From the NCBI GenBank assembly GCA_947444305.1, contig CANEZP010000007.1, positions 62,001 through 126,000 on the forward strand: 64,000 nt of DNA. The letters run 5' to 3'. Under the pieces are notes generated by a model. It was not told where the DNA came from. It saw nothing but the letters and a program-made list of their open reading frames with translations, and made no database searches. The DNA comes from Pseudobdellovibrionaceae bacterium. GTDB lineage: Bacteria; Bdellovibrionota; Bdellovibrionia; Bdellovibrionales; UBA1609. Within the stretch, counting starts at the first letter, position 1. Each line of letters starts with the position of its first letter. This document shows, piece after piece, positions 8,699 through 15,979 of this stretch. The position numbers were made by a program, and so were the translations under genes.

Positions 8699-9040
8699 TT
8701 AGCGGGGCCAATACATCATCACCATTACGCCGCCTAAGGCGATCAGCCCGCCCGCGATATCTGGAACATCGGGTATATTCCCATCGAACTTCCAGCCCCA
8801 AACAAGAGATATGACAATGAAGAATCCGCCGTAGACCGCGTAGACGCGGCCGAAGTGACTCGTTTGAAAAGTAGGAATTATTCCATACAACAAAAGGATG
8901 ACTCCGCCGGCCAGTGCCCACCAAGCTGGCTTTCCGTCGCGGATGGTTTTCCAGATCAACCATCCTCCAGCAATCTCGCATATCCCAGCAATAATAAATA
9001 ACATCGAGGTTTGAATAATAGGGATCAGTGATGAATTCAT
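8699..9040 (-). CDS. YnfA-like (UPF0060) small multidrug-resistance-type membrane protein
   Basis: 113 residues with four predicted membrane helices. Typical features of the UPF0060/YnfA family are present: an early Glu in the first helix (AGICEIAGGWLIW), then a second helix GGVILLLYGIIPT followed by FGRVYAVYGGFFI, then a final glycine-rich helix ending in MMYWPR. The length matches the family. YnfA proteins are related to SMR exporters; substrates are uncertain. Its location at the edge of a metal-resistance island would suit metal or cation export, but that is inference. Confidence 0.85.
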   Translation of the reverse strand: MNSSLIPIIQTSMLFIIAGICEIAGGWLIWKTIRDGKPAWWALAGGVILLLYGIIPTFQTSHFGRVYAVYGGFFIVISLVWGWKFDGNIPDVPDIAGGLIALGGVMVMMYWPR

Positions 9041-9043
9041 AGT

Positions 9044-9059
9044 GCTTACGCTTGTAAGC
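9044..9059. promoter_or_regulatory. Inverted repeat upstream of the YnfA-like gene
   Basis: GCTTAC-GCTT-GTAAGC is a perfect 6-4-6 palindrome ending right at the gene's start region. It is a candidate operator, or a small hairpin in the leader. No cognate regulator is adjacent. Confidence 0.4.
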
Positions 9060-9123
9060 GCTCGGTCGTCCGAAGTGAAGTCAATTGTGAAGCTCCATCC
9101 AGTTGCCGCTTGGGTGTTTGAAC

Positions 9124-10605
9124 TTAACGAGTAACCTCTGCCGCATTCGACTTTGTTCCGAGTGAGCCATTTTGTATCGCCTTACAGGCCTGAAGTTCGA
9201 TATTGTCATCTGACTGATCTTTTTGACCTTTGCATTGATTGAAGCCGAAAATTGCGCCACGTTCTTGCTGAGCTCGGGTCCACAATTCATCAACTTCCCA
9301 TGACCTTAGCCTTTTGGCGGCTTCATCGCAGCGACTCTGATTCCAGCCATTTTTCCGGCAACCATTTTTGTACCAAAGGCGGTCGATGAAAGTTCCAGGC
9401 AAGATATCTTCAGACTGAAGCTTTGGACCTGAATAATTGCCGAACGTACATGGCAGAGATTTTATGATTTGTCCGCTCTCGAAAAGTTCCGCTGCATCGA
9501 TCGACGAACTTATCAGATTAACAAATCTATCGTCGCTTGGAAGGGGATCACTGTAAACAGGGCAGCTCTGCATGGAAACCGTACAGATGTTGGCGTATTT
9601 AAGGTTTTGGATCGCTTCCTTATTTTCGTTTTGGTTTTCCAAGAGTGCCTTTAAATTTTTGGGAACTAGCGCGTTCCGTTCTTTGAGAATGTTTCGCCAC
9701 TTTTGGGCTGTTTTAATAAAACCACATAGACGTATACCACGGTAAAGTGCTGCCGCCTGCGATTGAAAAAGTCGAACTTCAGTTTCGCTAATATTACATT
9801 TTGCCAACGAACAGCCAATGGCAGCTGCCGCGTAGGTGTGATACTGTTTATCCGGAAACTTTTTACGATCGTATATATCTAGTATTGCTTCTCTGGTCTC
9901 AGTAGGTAAGGTTGTCGATGGATGTAGTGATCCTGACACATACGCGGTTGACTTGCGATTTGGACATTTGAGGGTGTAGGGATGTAGGTCCTCGCTCGTG
10001 CTTTGCAGTGAAGCCTGCTGAACCTCAAGTTTAGGTATGATTTCTTGAGTCCAATCAGGATCTTTATTCTTTGCAGAATTTAACCGAGCTAATTTTTCCT
10101 GAATTTTTGAAAGAGCTGCCGCTTTTTCCCCCTCCGAGTAGCGAGTAACTCCGTCGTACTCTACGGGGAGATTGTCCGATAGACAGATATTGGCTAATCT
10201 CATAGCTAAGACCGAATTGCCACCGGAATATTCTATTGCGTTTTCCCATACCCATGACGGACGAAGACTTTTATAGATTCCAGCACCGGCTTCATCCATT
10301 AAACTGCTTGAAGAGCTATCTGTGAATTTTCGATCTTGCTTTTGAACGTTATCGTAAAATCGTCTCGCTAGTGTTGAAAAACAAGGTTGTTTCAGACGTT
10401 TTTCTGAAAGTTGCTGGATACTATAATAATCAACGGTAGAGCTTTGAACACCCGGATTCACTTCACTTTTATAAACATTCGCCACGCAAGCTGCTTTGCT
10501 CTCGGGGAATGTCGTTTCAACTAGACCCAGCAAATCAGCGATTGCGCCCGCATCTGCATGGGATTTTACTGTTACTAGGATCATCAGCAAAAATACTAGC
10601 CTCAT
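9124..10605 (-). CDS. Secreted Cys-rich protein of unknown function
   Basis: 493 residues with a Sec signal peptide (cleavage near KSHADA). I recognise no named domain. Many cysteines are spread through the mature part (KAACVAN, NICLSDN, AKCNISE, SLPCTFG, KNGCRKNG), suggesting a disulfide-bonded periplasmic or surface protein. Its start codon overlaps the stop of the upstream 132-residue exported protein gene by four bases, so both are one transcript. There is no homologue elsewhere in the window. Confidence 0.65.
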   Translation of the reverse strand: MRLVFLLMILVTVKSHADAGAIADLLGLVETTFPESKAACVANVYKSEVNPGVQSSTVDYYSIQQLSEKRLKQPCFSTLARRFYDNVQKQDRKFTDSSSSSLMDEAGAGIYKSLRPSWVWENAIEYSGGNSVLAMRLANICLSDNLPVEYDGVTRYSEGEKAAALSKIQEKLARLNSAKNKDPDWTQEIIPKLEVQQASLQSTSEDLHPYTLKCPNRKSTAYVSGSLHPSTTLPTETREAILDIYDRKKFPDKQYHTYAAAAIGCSLAKCNISETEVRLFQSQAAALYRGIRLCGFIKTAQKWRNILKERNALVPKNLKALLENQNENKEAIQNLKYANICTVSMQSCPVYSDPLPSDDRFVNLISSSIDAAELFESGQIIKSLPCTFGNYSGPKLQSEDILPGTFIDRLWYKNGCRKNGWNQSRCDEAAKRLRSWEVDELWTRAQQERGAIFGFNQCKGQKDQSDDNIELQACKAIQNGSLGTKSNAAEVTR

Positions 10606-11000
10606 TTTAAGCTACCTCCCGGAGGTCGGGGGTCTTCAATCCGACACTCTAAGAACCAATCGACTCTATTTAGATCGGTAAACGTAAGGGAAAAATTCGA
10701 CAAACTGGATTCGAAATGCATTCGCAGTGTTTGCTTTCGTAGCCCTCGATCTTTGAGCGTAGCCGGGCTGACAGTGATAGAGAGTTGTTCTAAGTTGTTT
10801 CGAAATATCAGAATTTCCGCTCCAAAGCTGACCGCAGCACCTGATCGACCAGGCCTAAACTCAGTAATTACCCCATTACTTTTAAATTTGATGGGCAGAT
10901 TATGAGCACACGATAAAAACAGCTGTGAACTATCGGCTGCTCTCGCGTCGTCCAGGTATATTAAAAAGGGCGTTAAAAATACGTAAATAAATTTGATCAT
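10602..11000 (-). CDS. Small exported protein, unknown
   Basis: 132 residues; the signal peptide ends near DDARA. The mature part is rich in beta-strand residues, with two cysteines (LFLSCAHN, FLECRIED) that could form one disulfide. It is the first gene of the two-gene operon with the 493-residue protein (4-base overlap). The upstream interval to 11201 holds A+T-rich promoter-like sequence but no gene. Function unknown. Confidence 0.6.
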   Translation of the reverse strand: MIKFIYVFLTPFLIYLDDARAADSSQLFLSCAHNLPIKFKSNGVITEFRPGRSGAAVSFGAEILIFRNNLEQLSITVSPATLKDRGLRKQTLRMHFESSLSNFSLTFTDLNRVDWFLECRIEDPRPPGGSLK

Positions 11001-11201
11001 ACTAACTTAGTATATATTGGAATCTCACTTCAGCGCTACAGTTCTAACTTTATCCGGGCACAACGACTGGATCGCTTAGCCAGGGCGGAAACTCATTCGA
11101 ATGACATAAGAAGCTTATAGAGCCCGCAGCTAGACCTTTTGACAGCCGCATCGAAGGGATTAATGGACCTTATCGCGAACAGATTGCATTCTTAAATCCT
11201 A

Positions 11202-11996
11202 ATGACGCCCGTAAGCCTAAATTATTTCGAGATGTTTTTTTTGACATTATTCATAAGCGTCGATGTCGGAGCGCAGGGCATTCAAAACCAAGTGGTGCCG
11301 GGAACCGCTGTTTCGCCAACCGCCAACCAGGCACCTGCTACCCCATGGGCGGGCGCGAGCTCTAACGCCAACCTTCCCCCCGCGGTGACAACGGCTCCGG
11401 CAGGACGGCCGATCGTAATCCCGAATGCTGCAACTTCTACTTCTTCAAATACACGGACAAGCCAAGAGTCGAACGCGTTGATGAATGCTTTTAGTCAATT
11501 CTTGAGAGGCATGGGTGGTGGTAACGTGACCGGCAGACGTACCGAGTTCGCGGATGTCGGGGATAGCGGTGGTTATGGCGCCGGCGGCTTTCAAGGTACG
11601 GGAGGATCAACACCAGTCGGCGCGAAAGAACTTGGTGGTCCGCGAAAGATCATACCTCCATTTCGTAAATGGTTTGATGAGTGCACCAAGAAGTACGGGG
11701 ATTGTAAGTTTCAAAACTGGGGAATTATGGGCGACGCTTCTCACCGAGCTCGTCGATCGTGCCATAATGCGGGTGAAGCCATTGATGTTGGTCCAATCAC
11801 TTGCTCCGGTGGACAGAGTTTCAAATCAAATTCAGAACAGTTTTTTAATATTGCCAAGTGCATGGCCAATGACTCCAATAATGAATTGCAGGTCATATTC
11901 TACAGGGCCGAGGGCTCGAACATGATTCGTAAATCCGATCACTCCGGTCACATGCACGTACAGTTAAAAAATTGCAATATGATCTACGGTCAATAG
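11202..11996 (+). CDS. Exported M15-like metallopeptidase (putative peptidoglycan hydrolase)
   Basis: 264 residues. A hydrophobic N-terminus is followed by an Ala/Pro/Thr-rich linker and a Gly-rich stretch (about 90-140). The C-terminal 110 residues carry the metal-ligand pattern of M15/DacB-like peptidases: HRARRSCHNAGEAIDVG gives His and Asp, and HSGHMHVQ gives the HxH pair. Such enzymes cut peptide cross-links of peptidoglycan. The ATG at 11232 is an equally possible start and would give a cleaner signal peptide. It is followed by a small exported protein gene 10 bases downstream. The peptidase assignment rests on motifs only. Confidence 0.6.
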   Translation: MTPVSLNYFEMFFLTLFISVDVGAQGIQNQVVPGTAVSPTANQAPATPWAGASSNANLPPAVTTAPAGRPIVIPNAATSTSSNTRTSQESNALMNAFSQFLRGMGGGNVTGRRTEFADVGDSGGYGAGGFQGTGGSTPVGAKELGGPRKIIPPFRKWFDECTKKYGDCKFQNWGIMGDASHRARRSCHNAGEAIDVGPITCSGGQSFKSNSEQFFNIAKCMANDSNNELQVIFYRAEGSNMIRKSDHSGHMHVQLKNCNMIYGQ

Positions 11997-12005
11997 GAGA
12001 TTTAG

Positions 12006-12383
12006 ATGAAGAAAATTGTCTACATCATGATTCTGATGGCGGGGAGTTTCAGTCAAGCGAATACATTGCCGACGAGAAATGGGAAGTACGATGTGGCCGG
12101 CGTGGGCGAAGTCCGGGTCCGCCACGAGGTCGTTGGTGAACCAATCGGGCAACCTGAACGCGTAGAGGTATTCGTGACCTGCGCTAAAACAAAAAAGCAA
12201 TTTCGTCTGGGCATTTTTCGAATGTGTATTTTCGAAGGCCACTCTCTTGAAGAAGGAACAAAAACTCTTACGCTCACCATGTTTTACGGGCGCGTCGTTC
12301 CGCAAACCGGCGATGTTATTTGTGATCGGCACGATATGAAAAATATCGAGCTGATCGATGTCTGCGCGGCTGGCAAGCCATAA
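12006..12383 (+). CDS. Small exported protein, unknown
   Basis: 125 residues, with a good ribosome site (TAGGAG) and a signal peptide ending near SQANT. The mature part is strand-rich with three cysteines (VTCAKTKK, FRMCIFEG, DVICDRHD) plus one near the C-terminus. It lies 10 bases after the M15-like gene and is probably co-transcribed, perhaps as an accessory or inhibitor. I recognise no domain. Confidence 0.6.
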   Translation: MKKIVYIMILMAGSFSQANTLPTRNGKYDVAGVGEVRVRHEVVGEPIGQPERVEVFVTCAKTKKQFRLGIFRMCIFEGHSLEEGTKTLTLTMFYGRVVPQTGDVICDRHDMKNIELIDVCAAGKP

Positions 12384-12461
12384 TGGACAGGCTACGGCGC
12401 TTGGTCATGCTAATTTGACAAGCTATCGAGGCTTTATTTAGCCCCGATAGATATTAAAAGC

Positions 12462-13154
12462 CTAAGGGCAGGTTCGACCCCACGTGTTTCCGGTGGCATC
12501 ACCAATGCCAAAATGAAGCGCGCTCGTTCCATAATGTCCGATGGCGCGGATCTTTCCTTGTCTCCGTGATTTACAAAGCTCGTCGAAAGCACGGTTCGCG
12601 TCAGAATTCGAACAAAAGCGGACGTCGACCGAAGTTCCAAAAGGATGTCTTCCGGCAGCTCCACCCACGTTTTGATTGTACGGCTGCGGACGCCACCAGT
12701 TGTATATCTGGCAAACTCGAAAACCCTTTTGTTCAAGCTCTTGGATCAGGCTAACCGCGCCGAAAGCATTCTTCCATGTTGCTTCATTCGGGTGTATGAG
12801 CTGGTGAACTTGTGTCGCGCCGTAAGTGCAGCGGAAAGTTGAGACACTGCTTGGATTCGGTCTGATTAATTGAGAGCACCAAGCGCTGCCGCCGGTCGCG
12901 CGCGCACATTTCTGTAAAAAATCGGCTTTCTTAATATTGCCCTGATTGACCACGCTAATTTGAGCGCTAGTCGCTTTTTGGCACCCAAAAGCCGAGACCA
13001 ATCCTTCGTCGAACATCTCAAAGTCTTCCACGTCGGGTTTAGTGAGTTGTTGAGTCGATGATTGGCTTCGCATTTGGGTCGCGTCGCCGCATCCCGAAAG
13101 TAAAAGTGAGCCGAAAGATAATCCAAGGCAAATGATGTTCATCCTGAACTTCAT
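12462..13154 (-). CDS. Lipoprotein with M15/VanY-like D,D-peptidase domain
   Basis: 230 residues with a lipoprotein signal peptide (LLLSGC). The C-terminal half has the M15-type motif pair GRHPFGTSVDVRF (His and Asp ligands) and ALHFGIG (second His). The upstream element VCQIYNWWRPQPYN is typical of the substrate-binding part of endolysin/VanY-like peptidases. Several cysteines suggest disulfides in the periplasm. It is the second M15-like protein within 2 kb, and is convergent with the 11202-12383 pair. A role in wall remodelling is plausible; substrate unknown. Confidence 0.65.
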   Translation of the reverse strand: MKFRMNIICLGLSFGSLLLSGCGDATQMRSQSSTQQLTKPDVEDFEMFDEGLVSAFGCQKATSAQISVVNQGNIKKADFLQKCARATGGSAWCSQLIRPNPSSVSTFRCTYGATQVHQLIHPNEATWKNAFGAVSLIQELEQKGFRVCQIYNWWRPQPYNQNVGGAAGRHPFGTSVDVRFCSNSDANRAFDELCKSRRQGKIRAIGHYGTSALHFGIGDATGNTWGRTCP

Positions 13155-13362
13155 GAGAATCCCTTTGTTGATGTTTTTATTTATTTAGTATGAAGGACCG
13201 TCGGCTAGATTCTCAAGATCCTGAAGCCAAAGCTGGGCAAAGGCATCGGCAAGAATTGCCCTCTGGTCTCCGGCGAATAGTTTTTTGTTTGAACTGTCCT
13301 ATACAAAATGGAAAGCTGCTCCGGAGAGCGGCGCTAACACTTAAAGGACAGGAGCTTGGGAA

Positions 13363-13644
13363 ATGGCAAAAAAGAAGAAACAAAAAACGAAAAGTAAAAG
13401 CAAAGCGAATAAGGCTGGCGTGAAGAAGAAAAGAAAGGTCGCGAAGAAAACTACTCCCACTAAGAAACCGAAAGCTGTAAAGAAAACGAGAAGAGCCTCT
13501 GCTCCCCGGATTCAGAACAACGCGAGAAGCGAAGCTCCGCATTACGATACCCAAGAGCGCGGTCAAAATACCAGCAACCCTGATGTAGAGATGGCGAAGG
13601 GTGCCGGTGGAGAAACTTTTGAGACCGATAGCCGTCCAAAATGA
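13363..13644 (+). CDS. Lysine-rich, histone H1-like basic protein
   Basis: 93 residues. The first 50 are mostly Lys with Ala/Ser/Thr/Pro (KKPKAVKKTRRA), as in H1-like bacterial DNA-binding proteins. The C-terminal 40 residues are more acidic and polar. The ribosome site (GGAGCTTGGG) precedes the ATG. Probably a nucleoid-associated protein; the composition cannot distinguish this from an RNA-binding role. It stands alone, upstream of the first metal operon. Confidence 0.65.
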   Translation: MAKKKKQKTKSKSKANKAGVKKKRKVAKKTTPTKKPKAVKKTRRASAPRIQNNARSEAPHYDTQERGQNTSNPDVEMAKGAGGETFETDSRPK

Positions 13645-13688
13645 GCCGTTGCTTCGCTCAAGCATCGGGATATTCAGATCTTCTACGG

Positions 13689-13722
13689 TCTCATTTATAT
13701 ACGGCGTGCAATTAAAATGAGA
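13689..13722. promoter_or_regulatory. Inverted repeat upstream of first metal-efflux operon
   Basis: Arms TCTCATTT (13689-13696) and AAATGAGA (13715-13722) are perfectly complementary, 18 bases apart. They lie about 40 bases before the candidate promoter of the operon. This is a possible regulator-binding site; no regulator gene is adjacent. Confidence 0.35.
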
Positions 13723-13758
13723 TGTGCGCCGTTACGAGTCAGATTTCGTTAGAACTGG

Positions 13759-13787
13759 TTGCGCAGGTCCGTTTTGATTGCGATACT
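13759..13787 (+). promoter_or_regulatory. Candidate promoter with start codon 7 bases downstream
   Basis: TTGCGC (13759-13764), a 17-base spacer, GATACT (13782-13787), then seven bases and GTG at 13795. This has the same geometry as the better promoter at 22101-22129. It predicts a leaderless mRNA, in agreement with the absence of a ribosome site. Confidence 0.4.
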
Positions 13788-13794
13788 TTTATTT

Positions 13795-14151
13795 GTGAAG
13801 CGTTTACTGATTTTCGTACTTATGCTTAACTTCTTTAGTGTCGTGATCGGCGCTGACCCTGTCGCGACGGCGTCGGCTGATTTGTTTTGTGGCCGCGGTT
13901 CGGCTTCGGCTTCGCAGAAAAAGGCATCTATTTCCGCTTCGGGCGACTCTGACCACAACGGTGAATCTCAATCTTCAGACTGCTCAGATCCTTGTCATGT
14001 TGGTGGTTGCCACTTTGGCCATTGTCCGTTCCCCATTTTGACCGAAATGGTTTATCTTTATACGTCAACCAACCAAGTTGGTTTTCAAACGATCGATAGA
14101 ATTCCTAAAGATCCGTTCATTAAGGGCCTCCGCCGCCCTCCGCGCGCGTAA
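13795..14151 (+). CDS. Small exported Cys/His-rich protein, CzcI-like, leading the efflux operon
   Basis: 118 residues from GTG 13795; an in-frame TTG at 13759 is an alternative. The signal-peptide-like N-terminus starts VKRLL and runs through a hydrophobic core. The mature part has a dense cluster DPCHVGGCHFGHC, suitable for metal binding, and ends in LRRPPRA. Small periplasmic proteins of this kind (CzcI type) stand first in many RND metal operons and are thought to modulate expression or bind metal. It is followed by the TolC-type gene 64 bases downstream. Its C-terminal PPR ending is shared with the leader protein of the second operon (22137). Confidence 0.6.
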   Translation: MKRLLIFVLMLNFFSVVIGADPVATASADLFCGRGSASASQKKASISASGDSDHNGESQSSDCSDPCHVGGCHFGHCPFPILTEMVYLYTSTNQVGFQTIDRIPKDPFIKGLRRPPRA

Positions 14152-14215
14152 ACCATACGCAATCGTTTTCACAAATTAAAAAAAAGCTCGACAACTTTTT
14201 AACGAGGTTAATGAA

Positions 14216-15445
14216 ATGGTTTACGCTAGACTCGGCGGATTGATTCCGTTGCTGTTCTCGGTCACGGCTTATGCCCAATCACCATGTGAAGGGCAAAGCG
14301 ACTACCAACAGATTGTTAAATGCGCGGAGGAGCGCTCTCCAGAGGTGCAGAATGCGCTCCTCGAGCTCGAACGTTCAAAAGCGAATGTAGGAGCAGCTGT
14401 TCAATGGAAAAATCCTCAGTTCCAGATCGAATCTTTTCATGGAAGGGCTGGCTCGCAGTCGCGATCTGAAACCGATGTGAGTCTTGGCGTACCGGTAGAG
14501 CCCGGAAAGATATCGGCTCGAAGAAAGGTTGCCGAAGGCTCAGTGCTCGTCGCTGAAGCTATGGTGCTCGACGCTCGAGCCACTGTCCGGGCTGAGGTGA
14601 TGGTGAAGCTTCATCGTCTAAGACAACTCGTTCACGAAGAAGAGATCTTAGATGAGTCGATCTCGACTTTTTCTAAGCTCGTCGCTCAATACGGCAGACG
14701 TCCCAAGCTGTCTCCTGAACAACAACTTTCAAGTACCGTCTTCCGCCTATCAAAAAGCGATTACGAGTTAAGGAAATCGACGCTTTCTGAAGAGTACGCG
14801 GCGCTCGATAGTTTCTTTAAGCTCCGGGTCGGATTGACTGCCTCAAGTTTAAAGAAGGCAGTTCCTCCCGCACCCGCGCAGTGGCCGCAAGTGGCGCTAG
14901 AAGGTAGCGCGGAAAGATCACCAAAGTTGCGCGTTCTCGGCGCGGAACTTGAAGTCGCCAACGCGGAAGTTTCGTTAGCGAACCAGGAAGCATGGCCGAC
15001 TTTAAACATAGGTCCGTCCGTCAAGTTGCTGAATGAAGGCGGCGCTTCGGATCAGATGTACGGTTTCAACGTCAGCTTACCGATCCCGCTGTTCAACGCT
15101 AACGGCGCTGGGCGCACCGCCGCGCGGGCGGGGGCCACACTTTCTGAGAAACGAAAGAGTCTCGGCCGGCAGTCTGAAGAAAATCGAAGAGCCGAATTAG
15201 TGCGAATCTATAATCAGTCTGTCGCGACTTTAAATTCGACGCAGTCGCATCCCGAGATTGAAAAAAGACATCATGAATCAGAACGTTTGTTCCTACAGGG
15301 CCTTGTGCCGAGTTCTTTAGTTATCGAGGCGCACCGATCATTTATAGATCTCGAACAATCGCGTCACCAGCGAGAATTGCGGGCAATTGAATCGCTCTTC
15401 AATATCTTTACGCTTGATGGCCAACTTTCGGAGAGAAGCTTATGA
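14216..15445 (+). CDS. TolC-family outer-membrane efflux channel (CzcC-like)
   Basis: 409 residues with a signal peptide cleaved after AYAQ. The two repeated halves typical of outer-membrane efflux proteins are visible, with long heptad-like helices and an FNVSLPIPLFN segment near the second half. That segment is characteristic of CzcC-type channels ('vslPiPlf'). It provides the outer-membrane duct of a tripartite RND pump. Its stop overlaps the ATG of the adaptor gene (ATGA), so the operon is tightly coupled. Confidence 0.85.
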   Translation: MVYARLGGLIPLLFSVTAYAQSPCEGQSDYQQIVKCAEERSPEVQNALLELERSKANVGAAVQWKNPQFQIESFHGRAGSQSRSETDVSLGVPVEPGKISARRKVAEGSVLVAEAMVLDARATVRAEVMVKLHRLRQLVHEEEILDESISTFSKLVAQYGRRPKLSPEQQLSSTVFRLSKSDYELRKSTLSEEYAALDSFFKLRVGLTASSLKKAVPPAPAQWPQVALEGSAERSPKLRVLGAELEVANAEVSLANQEAWPTLNIGPSVKLLNEGGASDQMYGFNVSLPIPLFNANGAGRTAARAGATLSEKRKSLGRQSEENRRAELVRIYNQSVATLNSTQSHPEIEKRHHESERLFLQGLVPSSLVIEAHRSFIDLEQSRHQRELRAIESLFNIFTLDGQLSERSL

Positions 15446-15969
15446 GATATGCACTATTGGTAATTCTGATCGCTTTCTATTCATTTAGGTTCTCGGCGTC
15501 TGGCGACGAAAAAGCATCGACGAAAACTGAGGTTAAGAAAGAATCTCACGAAGGCCACGGCGATGAAAAGAGTGAGCCGGGCGAGAAGCATGAAGAAAAA
15601 GAGGAAGAAAATGAAAGCGTTGGTCCCGAAAAAGGGATTCAAGAATCTGATGAAAAGAAAGGTTTTAAGCTTTCTCCGGAGGCCTTGAAGAATTTCGAAA
15701 TCAAAACGGTTCGGTTGGAAAAGTCTTCCCCCTGGACATTACCTGAATTGGTTATCGTTAGATCCGGAGAAGAAGTAAATCTTTTTCGACTACGCGATGG
15801 ATTCTTCAAGCGAATTGATTTTAAGCAAATTAAACGTATGGGATCTCAAGTTTTGATCTCTTCACCCGACCTCCAATCGGGAGATGAAATCGTTTCGGGT
15901 GGTCTTGGGTTGCTACGGATTGCGGAATTATCCGCCTTCGGCGGTTTAGCCGAAGGTCACTCCCACTAA
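15442..15969 (+). CDS. Very short CzcB-like periplasmic adaptor (membrane fusion protein remnant or mini form)
   Basis: 175 residues, less than half the usual 350-500 of CzcB/CusB adaptors. After a signal peptide comes a His/Glu/Lys-rich tract (about 28-70, including SHEGHGDEKSE). Then follows a segment resembling the entry and membrane-proximal parts of CzcB (FKLSPEALKNFEIKT ... VNLFRLRDGFF ... SSPDLQSGDEIVSGG), ending in EGHSH. The barrel-sandwich and coiled-coil domains are absent. The frame is intact and overlaps the upstream gene by four bases, so it looks like a functional reduced form. How it would bridge pump and channel is unclear. Confidence 0.7.
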   Translation: MRYALLVILIAFYSFRFSASGDEKASTKTEVKKESHEGHGDEKSEPGEKHEEKEEENESVGPEKGIQESDEKKGFKLSPEALKNFEIKTVRLEKSSPWTLPELVIVRSGEEVNLFRLRDGFFKRIDFKQIKRMGSQVLISSPDLQSGDEIVSGGLGLLRIAELSAFGGLAEGHSH

Positions 15970-15979
15970 GGGGATTTTT

